This document shows, in pieces, positions 47,980 through 60,210 of a DNA stretch of 64,000 nt. The translations under genes were made by a program, and so were the position numbers. The notes below the pieces were generated by a model. That model saw nothing but the letters and a program-made list of their open reading frames with translations, was not told where the DNA came from and made no database searches. Position 1 is the first letter of the stretch, and each line of letters opens with the position of its first letter. Origin of the DNA: Hirsutella rhossiliensis (taxonomy: Eukaryota > Ascomycota > Sordariomycetes > Hypocreales > Ophiocordycipitaceae); the NCBI RefSeq assembly GCF_020360975.1, contig NW_025408672.1, positions 682,001 to 746,000 on the forward strand, written 5' to 3'.

Positions 47980-50900
47980 TAACTAATTAAGGAAAGGGTA
48001 GCTATAAAGGTAATAATAAAGGAAAGGTTAGTTTAGTTCCTCTTACGCGGTAATTTTCCCCCCTAAGGGCCCTAGGGCCCCTAGGTTACTCTTTTTCGAG
48101 CTACTTAGCTATCCCTATCTTTATTTTAGCTAAGAAGGTTAAAAGGGCTTCCCTTCCTTCCTTAGAGCTATAGAGAATAAGTAAGCTAAGGGCCCCTTTC
48201 TATCTCTTAGAGGTCTAGTAAAGGACCTCTCTTTCCCTCCTATAGTTTAAGCACCTTAGGATAAGGTGCCTAGCTATATACCTTCCTTAGCTAAAGCGGT
48301 AGTCGTCTTAGTCTACCTTATTAGTCCTTTTTAAGAAGGAAAATAAGAAGCCGGCCTTAAAAAGGAGCTAGTAAAAGGCTAAGAGGGATAGCCTAGGCCT
48401 CCCTATAAGGTCCTTTTCTAGGCTAAGGGCTAAGCGGGGGGTCTTTTAAATAGATATATAGTACTTACCTAGTCCCTTAGCTTAAGGGCCTTTAGCCGCC
48501 TTAGTAGCCTAGAGTCCCTTTTAATAGTCCTTAGTAGCTTACCGGACCTTTCTTTATAAGTAGCTAATAAAGACTAAGGGGGTCCCTTAGGTAAGGGCCC
48601 CTAAGCCTCTTTTAGCTAGCTAGTTAGCTAGCTCGTTACTAAAGATCCTTAGGTAGCTAGGGCATTAATATAGCTATACGTTATAAAAGGCTTCTAAGCT
48701 AAATAAGAGCCTTTTAATATATATAGCTAGGTCTAAGAAACTTATAACCTTTCTTATAGCGGCTTAGCTATTTATAAAGATATAGGTATTTATAAGGGGG
48801 TTAAGGGGGCTAAGCCTTCGAGGCTAAGGCCTCTTAGCTACTAAGACTCTTAGTATCGCGAATAGCTCTATATTAGCTACTTCGATCGAGGGCCCTAGGT
48901 TCTTATAGTACGCTTTAATAGGCTTATTTTCTAGGCCTATTTTATAGAAAGAGTAAGCGTTAGTCTCTATAGGGGACCCCTTAAGGCACCCCTTAGAGCC
49001 GTCGGTATAAAAGGCTAAGAGCTATAACTTAAAGTCTTCTAGGCTAGCTAAGCTGGCTAAGAGGCGTTAGTACTACTTCTTAGCTAAGGGCTTAGGGACC
49101 TTTATTATCGTAATAAAGGCCTTAGGCTTTAAGGCCTATAAGGGCTCCTAGCTAGCTTTCCTTCTTTCTAAGTTATTATTAGGTCTTATAAAAGCTACTA
49201 GGTCTTTAGGGAGGTAAAAGAGCTATATATATAGCCTAATATAGCTTAAGGCCCTTAGGTAAAAGCCTAAGTTAGTAAGGTTATCTTATATAGCTAGGTT
49301 ATAAGCTTGCCTTATAGGGTAACTAGGTAAGAAGTATAGGGTCTAAAGGGTATAAGAGAGGCATACCCTTTTAAATTATACCTTTAGTAGCGGTAGGGCC
49401 GCTTTAGCTTTTAAAGCCTTAATAGGGGATCCTTTAAAGGCCCCTAAGACCTTTAAAAGAGCTTAGTTTTAAAGCCTTTAAAAAGGCTTTATAAGGCTCT
49501 TAAGGGTCTTAGGCCCCCTATACTAAAGCTAGGCCCTATAGTTTACTATAGAGGTTACGTAGGCTTAGTAGAGCTATCTAGAGGCTTTAAATAATAGGCC
49601 TTTTTATATAGAGGTTAGGCGGGATAGTCCTTTAAAGGCAGCTTATATAAAGGCTACCTTCTTCTCGATATATTATTTAAATAGGAGCCTAGAATTAAAG
49701 AAGACCCCTAGCTACTATATTAAGGGCTTTACCTTAAAAAATAAGCCTCCTACTATTATACCCTTTAAAATAAGCTATTATTACTTACTAAAGTAAATAA
49801 GTTCTACCTTTAAGGGGTTAAAGTAGACCCCTTAGTCTTTAGCTTATTTAAATAAGTTAGTAGCTATTACTTTTAGCTACTAAACGTTCTTCTTAGCCGA
49901 TATCGACGTAATAAAGATACTAAAGTTATTTATATAAGATAGCTAGTATCCCTTAGCCGCTAGTATCCCCCTTATATATAAGAGGAATAAAATAAGGCTA
50001 ATAAGGGACCCTTAGAGTACCCTTATTACTAGGTCTATAAGGGGCTAGACCTACCCCTTAAAGGCTAGCTAGATCTTCCTTTTAGTAAGGAAGTAGTTTA
50101 CCTAGCTTATAAGGGCCTTAAGGAGGTTTAAGTCCCTTAGGACCTTTATAAGCTATTCCTTTAATATAAAATCGAAGGCGCCCTTTATATTTAATAAGAG
50201 GGTACTAGTAATAGCCTTCTTATTAGACTCCCGCTTCTTTTAGATATAATATAGAAGGAGGAAGGCCGTGTCTATAGCTAACCGCTATTTTCGTCCCCCT
50301 AGCTATATAGGGTTTAAAAGCCTAGCCGTATTAGCTAAGTAGCTTAGCTAGGTAGTATATAGCTTTTTAAGGACCTTTCCTAAGTAGTTAAGTAGACTTA
50401 TAACCTTATAAGCCTTAGGGATAGTATAGTCTAGCTTATTTTACTTAGGAAGTATAATTCTTATAGCTTCCTTCTACGCCTTAAGGTAGTATCCTTAGTT
50501 AAATAGAGCTTTATAGGCCTTATTAAAGACCGTAGGGATAGCCCTATATATATATTAAATAGGGAGGAAGCTAATAGAGTCCGGGCTAAGGGCTTTCTTA
50601 TTAAAAGAGCTAAAAATAGCCCTCTTAATCTTAGGGTCCTTTAGCTCTAGCTAGTCCTACTTAACTATGCCCTTACTACCTATATAGCCCGGAGGCTCTT
50701 CTTTTTCTAAGCTCTAAGGGGGGCTAAGGGGGGGCTAAGGGCTAGGGTCTAAGGTCGGAAAAAAGGTCGTTAGGAAGGCCTTATATTTTTCTATAAAAGT
50801 ATTAGCTTTTACCTCTATCCCTTTTTTTATATATAAGATACTAGGAAGGGTAGGGTTAGCTCTAGCCTTAGTATAGGAAAAGGCTATAAAGACGTCCTTT

Positions 50901-52036
50901 CCTATTACTTTTATTAAGAAACTCTCTTAGTATTACTTTCTAATAGCCTTAATAGTATAATTAAAGCTATTTCGGGCCTTTATAAAGCTCTTTTAGCTCT
51001 CCTCGTCCTAGGCTAGCCTATAAGCCCGTTAGGCTAGGCTTAGGGCTTTCTAAAGGTAAGTTAGCTCATTAGTTTACTAGGGCTTAGATCCCTTATAAGG
51101 CTTCTTTTTTAGTATCGCTATATTCGAGGCCTTTATAAGGGTTCTTATTAAAAGGGAAGCTATCCCTTTTAAGTTATCTCTTTTTATAGCCCTCTTTATA
51201 GCTATAAAGAGGTCCTATTCCTTCTTAGCTAAGTATTCTAAAAACACTTTTTAGTTTACTTTCCTATAATTATAGGTAGTAGGCCTAGCTAGTAAAGGCC
51301 TATTAAGGCCCCTTAAGCTAGCTTTAAAGGCTATAAGCTTATAATCTAAGCCTATAGCCTCTTAAAAGCGAAAGTTAGCCTAGGTTAGCTATTAAAAGGA
51401 GCTATAGAAAGTAAGGTCTATAACCGAGGCCCCTTTTAAGCCTTTCCTTTAATAGGTGCTTTTTATAGCTACTTTAAGGTCTATTAGTAAGGAGGCCTTA
51501 TAGTAGTTAAGCTAGCTAATAAGGGCTTCCGCCTTATAGGCATTAAAAGGTTCTATAAAAGGGTTCTAATAAAGGTAGTATAAGTTAAAGTCCCTTACTA
51601 GTAAGAAGGGCTATTATAGGAGTTAGGCTATTAATAGTAGCTTTTCTATTATAAGGGGCCCTTACTAGCCTTAGCTAGCTAAGGCCCTTTTAACCTATTT
51701 TTTGTTATATAGGTTAATAAGGGTAAATAGTTTAATACCTTCTACCCTTATAGCCTATATATTAGGATTATAAAATAGGTCGAAGCTAAGGCTAGCTTCT
51801 ATCTAAGTTTCCTTCTTTTTATAAGCTATAACCCTAGGCCTCTTAGTAAGCTTAAGGAAGTTAGTAGAGGGGATAAGGGTTATAACGTTATAAGCTAAAT
51901 ACTATATAGGGATATAGCTATTATCGATCTTATAAAGGTAGGGCTTTAATAATAAGATAAGGTCCGCTCTTATTTTTAAGGCCTACTCTAGGATCGATAG
52001 GTTAGCTATTTCCTACCTATTAGTATTATACTATAT
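47980..52036 (-). pseudogene. LINE-2a ORF2 remnant: endonuclease, RT, RNase H
   Basis: On the minus strand the endonuclease starts at about 52036 with a Y-N-T-N-R block and contains R-P-R-V-I-A-Y near 51830 and L-V-R-D-F-N-L-Y-Y-L (VGDFNLHHPLW type) at about 51555-51610. RT follows: A-L-G-P-D near 50590, then G-S-L-I-S-L-I-L-F-L-L-Y-I at about 49985-50025 and the catalytic box Y-I-D/N-N-F-S-I at about 49930-49955. RNase H is at about 48590-49010 (A-Y-S-F-Y-K start, N-E-L-A-N-x-x-A-K near the end). Gln/Trp stops are scattered throughout. The motif forms resemble the large 'endonuclease/RT/RNase H' LINEs of many ascomycetes. Confidence 0.85.
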
Positions 52037-52040
52037 AATA

Positions 52041-52720
52041 CTGTAAGAAGGTATGAGCAATAAGCGCAGAATCGGGTAATCGATGACGTAAGCGGAAAGA
52101 TCGGTCGAAGGAGTATAGGGTAGGATTTCGTCTGGAATTTATAACGAGCATATAAGGGGCTGAATAATATATTGAAAGAATAGCGTTGCAAAAGATACTT
52201 ATATACTTGCTCTTTTTTTTTTCTACTACTCCCAGGGAAATCCTTCGTCTTTTATAGACCATTGCTCGCCCACTAGTAGACCAATTAGTCAGCTTTCTAG
52301 CACATTCTATAGTGCTTAAAAAGCTCTATCTATAGTATATCTTCCTAACTTAGTAGGTGGTCTGATTGTGGCGTGATGGTTGACGTAAGACTATGGGTTC
52401 TGGCATGAGTAGTGGATTTAACCAGAATGTTCTATGCCCCACCTATTCTCGTATCATGGATATCTTCGGAACCGCTAGGCCAAAATAGGCAATAGGGTAT
52501 CCGTTCTGCTCGTAATTGACTTATGCATTTTATGCATATTTATGTTTGTAAGGATAGGCTTATCCTGACCCGCTTTTCCTAGAGGAAGGTATAGTTATCT
52601 AGTAGAGTCTTTGTCTTTTAAGGGTTATTCCCTTAGACTATATTATAGAGCCCCTTTTTACTAGCTTATTCTATAAAGCCTCCCTATGCCTGTTATTTCT
52701 TTATAACAGTAAAATAGGAA
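52041..52720 (+). mobile_element. MITE-like element, copy 2, unmutated
   Basis: Normal CpA/TpG content appears abruptly inside RIP-degraded LINE-2a and ends at about 52720. The left 130 bp match the MITE copies at 5311-5877 (reversed) and 61134-61675; for example AGTATAGGGTAGGATT aligns to AGTATATAGTAGGATT. The right end (GCCTGTTATTTCTTTATAACAG) resembles their other end. The middle has diverged or differs. Short open frames of 61 and 78 codons on the minus strand have no recognisable domain and probably mean nothing. TACTGT occurs in inverted orientation near both ends. Exact boundaries and duplication are uncertain. Confidence 0.6.
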
Positions 52721-52739
52721 TATAAGGGTATATTCTTAT

Positions 52740-53900
52740 AAATACTAATAGGGTTATAGTTAGGCCTAGGGGGCCTAAGGGGCTTTAAGGGCCCTATAAG
52801 TATAAAGGGGCTAAGGCTATTAGGTATTAGTTATTCCTTTATAGACTCCGTATTATACCTTATTAGTTATAAGGTGCTCTCCCTTATAGTTATAGTATTA
52901 GACCTTAAATTAAGAGTAGCCTTAGCTAGCCTTATAGCTAAGGTAATTATAGTCCTTAGTTAAGTGCTTTTCTAAGTAAAAGGTATACTTAATAGGCTGC
53001 TAGTAGGTCTAGGGGTTATAGCTAAAGGAAAGGCACCTATAGTATTATATACGTATAATATATTCCTTATAGGCCTTAACTCGAATCTATAGACCTACTA
53101 TATAGAGGCTATTCTTTTAGTATTTAGCCCTTATAGCCTTTAAAGGGACTATAAATATAATAGATCCTACCTTCTACGTTAGGCCTAGGGTGCCTAGCTA
53201 CCTAAGCTGCCCTAGGACATCGATCCTACTAAAGGGTTTAGCTTCTATAGTAAAGATATCGAGGATAGGGGTCTTTAAGAGGTTAGGGACGCTCTAGGCT
53301 ACTAGCTTAGTCTAGCTAGTAAGAAGGTCGGCCGATTTAATAGGTAGCTCCTTAAGGTATAGGGACTACTTCTCCCGCTACTCTAGAAGCTTCTTTACTA
53401 TATATAGGGCCTTTATTATTATAACTATATTACCTTTATTTAAAGTTAATAGAGCTAATATAGCTAGTTCCCCTATAGCCTTGTTAAGCTTATTACGAAG
53501 AGTAATAAGGTTAATAGTTAGCGTTAGTAATTCCTTTTTTAGCTTTAAGATAAGTTAGAAGTCCTTTTTTATATTCCTCTTAGCTAGGGCCTTAGTTAGG
53601 GCCTTAGCTAGGGCTTTTACTAGAGCCTTAGCCGGGGCCTTAGCTAAGGCCTTAGGTGCCTTCTTTATAGCTACCTTAGCTTACGAGCTCGCTTTAAGGT
53701 TTCCTTAGGTAGCCTTAGGCTACTAAGCGGCCTTAGGCTAGTATAGGGGCTATTATAGGGGCTATTAGCGGTCTAGGGTCCTTATAGCTACCTTCTTAAG
53801 CCCTTCTATAAGGCTCTTATAGAAGGGTTCGATTTTTTAGGCTTCCTTAAGGGCCTAGAGGGCCTACTAAAGAAAGCCCTAGGCCCGGTCCTTAGGGAAA
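52740..53900 (-). pseudogene. LINE-2a ORF1 (gag-like) remnant
   Basis: Upstream of the endonuclease the minus strand encodes an Ala/Lys/Leu repeat (A-K-A-L-A-K-A-L, about 53590-53660) that could form a coiled coil, then a longer region. It ends with spaced Tyr residues in Cys positions, such as Y-x-x-Y-x4-H-x6-Y at about 52854-52902. TGC/TGT to TAC/TAT conversion by RIP would turn C-x2-C-x4-H zinc knuckles into exactly this. The position and content fit a LINE ORF1 nucleic-acid-binding protein. Confidence 0.6.
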
Positions 53901-54027
53901 GGGTACTAAGGCTAGGGCTAGGTTTACTATAAGTATTAAAATATAGGTCGGATAAGTATAGGGCTAATAGGGCTACTAAGGGCAGCTCTCTTTCGCTCCT
54001 TTACCTACTTTAAGAAAGTAAGGGGTT

Positions 54028-54436
54028 AGATAGGTAGGGTAGAGATATTTAATTCTTATAGGGGTAGTAATTATAGTAAGGGAGTAATTATTATATTACC
54101 TTAATTCTCTTTCTTTCTTTTATTTAACGCCCTTCTTTATACTTATTTAGTATTTTAATTAATAAAGAAGATCCTACTTAAAGAAGCTACTAATATCCTT
54201 TTAACTATAAAGCCTTTTACTAGTTTTTCCCTTCTTTTCCAGCCGTTACTAGTATATCTATCTTATCTCTTACTACCTTTATAGGAAGCTATTACTACTT
54301 TTATTTCCCCTTTTTCCCTTACCCTCCTCTTTATACCTCCTTTTAGCTCCTTCTTTTAAACCGGTTTTTTAGCTTCCTTAGTCCCTCTTACTATAAGATA
54401 TCTCTAAGAATATAAATTAAGCTACGCTTTATAATA
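54028..54436 (-). repeat. Copia-4 3' LTR, main part
   Basis: It resumes after LINE-2a and ends CGCTTTATAATA at 54436. With 47807-47872 it makes a 475-bp LTR. Confidence 0.88.
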
Positions 54437-57400
54437 TACCCCCTTAGCTATAGCCTACCCTTATAGAAAGGGTAAAGCTAAATAATTAGGCCGGTAAGCG
54501 TATAGAGGAGGTCTTAGTTTATACTTATCCCTTACTTAAGAAATCCGGGTTTTAGCCCTAGGCTCTTTTAGACTTACTTTAGGAAAAGGGGCCTAAGGAG
54601 GAAATTAAGTCCTATAAAAAAGGGGGTCTTCTTTAAGGATAAGTTATTAAAAAGGGGGCCTTTAAGAAAAATAAGTCTTAATTAAGCTAGGGGCCCTCCT
54701 TTAAAATAAGTCCTAGTTCCTTTCTTTAGCTATAGACGTCTCCTTCCTCTTATATACCGTTAGCTGTTCTTATAGACTTTTAAGGTAAGCTTCTAAGGAT
54801 AGCTTTTCTCGAACGTTTTCTAGCCTAATTTACTATAAAAAGATAGCTAGCTTTTACTTTAGTAGGGGCTTTATAAGACCGTCGGCCTTTATCGTTACTA
54901 TTAAAACCTAATAGATAGAAATAAGTCCCCTTTAGACTTCTTAGCGTAACTAATACTAGTAGATATCGATATACTATAGCTAGGTCGATAGCTTACTATT
55001 TTCCTTTATAAGAATCTATATAGTCTATATATTATTATATTCTATAACTAATAGGGTCGGAATTTATAGTTATAGAGATATTAATAGCCGGCTAAGGAAA
55101 ATTGCTTCTTTTAACGCTTTTAAAAGAGCTAGTAGCTCTACCTCTATACTTAAAGTTATAATAGTAGCTTACGTTAAAGCTCTCTAAGTAATAGTTCCTT
55201 TAAAAAGGGATATAATATACCCTTATAAGCTCTTTCTATCTAAGGAATTATCCGTAAAGGGCGAATCGCTTAAATAAAGGAAGATTTTAGTAGCTAGTTT
55301 CCTTCCCTACCCTCCTAAGCGTAGACTATATAATCTTATTAAATAAAGATAAAGGATAGCTTAGTCTACTACTTCTTAGTGCCTAGGGCTAGGATTCTAG
55401 TTATACCTAGCTAGCTAGGAAACCGTAAAAGAGATATCCGGTCTAATAGAAATAGCTAATAAAAAGTAAGTAGCCTACCTTTTATTAATATCGGTGTTTC
55501 TCTTACTCCTAAGCTTAAAAGGACGGATTAAGTAAAAGCTCTTCGTTTAATATAAGCGTAGAGGGAAGCTTCTTATTAAGGGAATTAAGGAGGAATTTAT
55601 AAGCAACCTTATCGATATAGGCGTCCTAGGTAAGCTAGATAGTCTATTAGGACTTATTTTAAAGGATTCGAATCCCTAAGAACTACTTTAGCTCCCTTAG
55701 CTTAGTTATCTTATGCCTTTATTATAGGCCTTATATAGCCTCCCTAGTAGTTACTTCTTCCTCTTTTAAGAAGGCCTAGATAATATTATTAATATAAAAG
55801 AAGACTATAATTTTACCTATTTATATTATATATAGTTCCTAAGGGACTTTCTTAAAGCCTAGGGCTTTAAGGGAACCTATTAAATACTATTACTAAAAAA
55901 GGGGTAAACTTCGTAGTCTATATAAAGCTTTCCTAAGCTATAGAACCTTTCTTAGTTATTAGAAACTAAGAAGAAGTTATATATAGATAACTTCTTCTTC
56001 TTTAAGGGGGCAGTTAACGAAGGCGTTAACTATATCTATCTAATTAAGTTTAAGGTCGAATTCTACTACTATAGCTATAAGGGTCCGAAAAGATATCCCT
56101 ACTAAGGTAGTTGCCTTAGTAGGTAAATCCCCTATTTCCTATTAATTACTATAAATAACTAGCCGAGCCTTATACTTTTAAAGGAAGCTATATTTATTAG
56201 GCTTATAGATAAAGACCTACTTATAGCTAAGGACCTATTTTCCTCTTACCTTTTCCTTAAGGACCTCTTTAAAAGACCCTATCTCTTTATATAAAGCTTA
56301 ATAGTCTTTCTAGGCCTAGAAAAACTAGTCTTTAAAGGGGTGTTTTTCTAGCTACTTTTAATTTACTAGTAGGTCTAGGAGGTCTCTTTTATATACCTTC
56401 CTTACTAATAAAGGCTTAAAAAGCCGGCCTACTATAAATACTCTATAGGAACCGTCTTTTATAAGCGTTAGATAGAAGTTAGAAAAACGATCGAAATAAG
56501 GGAGAGGTTAGTCTTTTTTTATATCGGGCCCTATACCTTCCTTTACTTCTTAAAGTAGGGATAAAAAGGCAGCTAAGTAACTCTTTAAGAGAGGTGCCTT
56601 TTCTACCCCCTTAGAGGTCGAGATAGGAAGACTTATAGAAAAAGCTACTTTTAGATCTTCTTCTTATTTTATAAGAGGAGGCGTAGGGAGGTAAGCGTAT
56701 TCTAGCTTTACCGCCTTCCTATAGTCTCCTTCTTTATTTAGATTATCTAATCTAGTAGCTTCCTCTTCTTCTTCGAAGTTAGTATTATCCTTAACTACTT
56801 CGACGTTAGTTTCTTCTTCTATTTCCTTATCTAAGACCTCTTCTTAAGACTATTAAGAAGGGGGGATTTAGATCTTTTAAATTAGCTAACTTTATAAGAG
56901 TAAGAGGGGCTATTAATCCTTCTTTCTATTAAAGAAGCTAGATTTATAGAAATTTATATCCCTAGTTAAAATAACCTTTTATAAAAGAGGAATCTAGATC
57001 TAAAAGATATTCGTAGAATTATAACTAATAAGGTAACTAATAAAGGCTCTAGGATTAAGCTTTCTTTTCTTCTTCTTTTTTAGCTATATATTAGTAGTTA
57101 TAGCGTATACCTTATAGCTATAGGTATAAAGGTAAGCTAGTAAGGCCCTCTTCTTTATAAAGAGCTTAAGGGGAGATTTTTAGTTTATTCCTTAGGTCTT
57201 AAAAAGGGTCTCTAGGTCCTTATAGTCCCTTAGGCCCCTAGGGTCCCTTAGGGTCTAGTTCTAAAGGTAATAGGCGGTCTTAACGACTTCCCTCTAAAGG
57301 TATTAAGGAAGCCTTATAGTAAGTCTTATTATATAGGCCCTTTTTATTATAGTACCCCTTAATCTTTCTACCCCTTTATTCTAGGCCTAGGTATTCGGTG

Positions 57401-60210
57401 CTAATAAGAAGGGTAAAATACCCCTTTTTTAAAGCTAATTTAAGATATCCTTTATAAATAGCTCTCCGTTAAACTATATCTTTTTTACTTTATAGCTAAA
57501 GTAGGAATTTATTTAGTTAATAAAGTCTAAGAAAGTAAACTAGTTATACTTACTTAAGTAGGTCTATAAGAAATAAGGGAAAACTATCCTTAAAAAAGTA
57601 TCTATAAAAAATATTACCTTAACGAAGCTTTCTTAGCCCTTAGAGATATCGGTCTAGTTAACCTAAATTTCCTTATATAGCTAGACCGGCCGTAAAAAGG
57701 TTCGTCTAGAAATTTATCTCTTAGTCTTTCCTTAGCTATAGTATTTATATTTAACGGTCTTTAGGCCCCTTATTTATACGCCTTATTATTAGCCTAGCTT
57801 ATATAAAGCTAAGGGGCCCGGGTAACTAAGTCGTATATACTAAAGAAGACTATCTCTTTAGGCTACTAAAAGAAGGTCCTTTATAGTAGACCTATTCCTT
57901 CTTTAAGTAGGGAAAGCTAACTTCTTAAGAGATTCCTTTTTAAGGATAGGTCGGAATTTAAGAATAAATTAACTAAATTTCTCCTTAATAAGCCTAATCG
58001 TCTAATTCTTCTAGACTAGCCTTATAGGCTTAGACGTCGTATCCTAGAAGATTCCTTCCTCTTAAAGAAAGCGGAAGGAAATTAAGCTCGTTAAAAATTA
58101 AGGGCAAAAAGCTACTATTTTCCGTTAAAGAATTTATATAGACCTATTAAGTAATTATGTCGTAAAGTTTACCCTCCTATACCCCTCTATCTATATAGTT
58201 AATTCCCCGGTAATAAGGTATTCCCTCTATACCTTCTTAAAGGACTAGAATCGTAAGAGTATATTATAGATATCGAGGGAAGTACTAGAGTTAAGGATAG
58301 CTAATTTTCGTAGGGGATAATTAAAGGGTCCTAATAAGCAGTCTTATTAATCTAAGGGGAAGAGGAATACTAGATTTACTATACTAACGATATTTCCTTA
58401 AATTTATAGCTTAAATAAAGGTAGCGGCGTTAGTTACTATTTCTTAGTAACCTAAATCTTATCTATCTTTTTCTATAATAAGGAGTCCTCCTTAAAAGAC
58501 TATTATATCGTTTCTTATAGCCTCTTTAAAAGGTTAAATCCTTTAGGTCGGTTTTCCTCGAAGACCTACTAGTATTATAATAACCGATAGCCTAGGGATT
58601 TATAGGCTAGGCAGCCGTTTCGTCTTTTAGTCTTCTATTTCTTTAAGGAATCCTCGTCTTAATCTAGAAGGCCTGCTTAAAAACCCCCCCTTTTTACCCC
58701 TTATTATTAATTTTAACGAAGAGGTTCGATTTCGACTAGTTCCTTAATTTTTCGACTAACGGACTAAAAGGTCTATTAAGGGACTAGTCGGGCCGGACGG
58801 ACTAACGGGACCGGGCCTAGAGCTATAGGCGGAGCCGGGGCTAGGACTAGGGCAGCCGTTAAAAACAAGGTTAAGGCTCTTAAGGGAGGAGGAGCTAGAG
58901 GGGTAGTAGTAGTAGTAGTAGCGGGGGCCGTAGTAAGAGGGGCTATAGTAGCTATAGGGGCAGTAGGTCGAGCCGTCTAGGTTAAGTACTAGCTACGAAG
59001 GAATAAGACTACTTACTATTATACTTAAGTAGCTTTTTTATTTAGTTCCTAGCTAGCTTTTCGAAAGATAGTTAAGTAACTATTACTAATAAGCTTTATT
59101 AGTAGAGATATATCCTATAGCTACTAGCTAGAAAGAGCTTTTATTAAAAAGTATTAGTTAGCTTCCTTAAGGATTTCTTCTTACTTAGCTAGCTATAAAG
59201 AAGCTAGTAGGTTCCTAGTAGAAAAGGCTCTTAGGTATACTATATAGGTCTTCTTAATACGGTTAGTTATATAGCCCCTTAAGGGAGCTATTAAGGTCTT
59301 AAGCTTAAAAAGCTATTACTTAAAAGTCTCTTCTTCTTAAAAAGAGATTAGATTTATAGTACTAACGGATTTTATTATTACTATATATATAGTAGTTAGC
59401 AGCTTCGTTTTATAAAGGTATTCCTTACGATAACTCTTATAGTTACCTAAGGTAGTAGAAAAAGCTCTCTACTATATAGAGGTTAGCTTAGAGAAGAGGG
59501 AAGCTCCCTTTATAAATTCTATTACCCTAGGACGTAGAGGGGGCTTAAGAGGGTCCTATATATTAGAGAAAACTAAATTATAGATAGTTCTTATTACGAA
59601 AAAGATATAGCCGCCTATTAGATATAAGCAATAGCGTTAATTAACGTATATAGTATACGCGATATACCCCCTTAGGGATATCGGGTTAATTCGTCCTAGG
59701 ATACCTAGATATCCTAGACTATAGCGGGAATTTTTATATAGGCAGGCCCTATGCTAAAACCGCGCTTAATTGCGCTAGCGGGACTCGAACTACGGGCCTT
59801 TAGGTAATACGCGCTAGGCTAGCTAGAAGTGCGTGCGTAGTTACCGGGAAGTTCCTAGAGGGGTAACCCCTCCGCCCGGGCTTATAACTATCACGAAAAA
59901 GATATAGCCGCCTATTAGATATAAGCGACAGCGTTAATTAACGTATATAGTATACGCGATAGTTCTATTTATACGAGCCTATAGCTCCTTTACCTACTTA
60001 TCTTAATCTTAAGGTTTTATAAGAATCGTTCTATAGACTATAAGGGCAGTAGGGTTATTTTTCGATATTATTATTAAAGAGGGTAGAAAAGTTAGTTAAA
60101 AATCAGCTTTTTTAATTAAAGGGGTAAAAGGGAGCTTTAAGGGATATAAGAAAGGTGCCTTTTATAGTAGCTAGAAGGTATAGGAATACTATTCCTCCTA
60201 GGCTTATAAC
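54437..60210 (-). pseudogene. Copia-4 gag-pol remnant
   Basis: It is collinear with Copia-2 on the minus strand. The purine tract adjoins 54437. RNase H lies near 55000-55350, the RT box, read as F-Y-I-N-N-I-I (YVDDII before RIP), at about 55763-55795, and the integrase end-of-core A-P-N-T block at about 57378-57410. Gag lies beyond about 58700, with the GC-rich Pro/Ala region at about 58780-58960. The TRIM interrupts the gag region at 59592-59961. Stops at Gln/Trp codons are frequent. Confidence 0.82.
59592..59961. mobile_element. TRIM (370-bp miniature LTR retrotransposon)
   Basis: Direct terminal repeats of 73 bp (59592-59664, 59889-59961) start TATTACG or TATCACG and end GCGATA, consistent with TG...CA ends after RIP. 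The 5-bp duplication is GTTCT (59587-59591, 59962-59966). The insert is absent at the matching place in Copia-2 (near 31890). The 224-bp interior has no coding capacity. On its minus strand it contains GTTCGAGTCCCGC (59779-59791 reversed), which resembles a Pol III B box or tRNA T arm, but stem pairing is poor. A hairpin GAGGGGTAACCCCTC is at about 59857-59871. Confidence 0.88.

Larger units (their letters stand above)
47873..54014 (-). mobile_element. LINE-2a, non-LTR retrotransposon with poly(A) tail
   Basis: The 6.1-kb insert in the 3' LTR of Copia-4 has a 13-bp duplication AAAGTAAAGGGTT (47860-47872) against AAAGTAAGGGGTT (54015-54027). On the minus strand its 3' end is a short poly(A) (T run at 47871-47879) and its 5' end is at 54014. 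It encodes an ORF1 with zinc-knuckle-like residues and an ORF2 with endonuclease, RT and RNase H. The family is different from LINE-1 (YIDD rather than FADD box, poly(A) rather than TAA tail). It is interrupted by an unmutated MITE at about 52041-52720. Confidence 0.9.

Noticed and set aside
52006..52262. Short open frames of 61 and 78 codons on the minus strand
   Set aside because: They lie across the edge of the unmutated MITE, overlap each other in different frames, have no recognisable domain, and the 61-codon one ends in LINE-2a endonuclease sequence.
59771..59840. Antisense tRNA gene inside the TRIM
   Set aside because: A B-box-like stretch is present, but the T stem and acceptor stem do not pair well enough; kept only as a tRNA-like motif.
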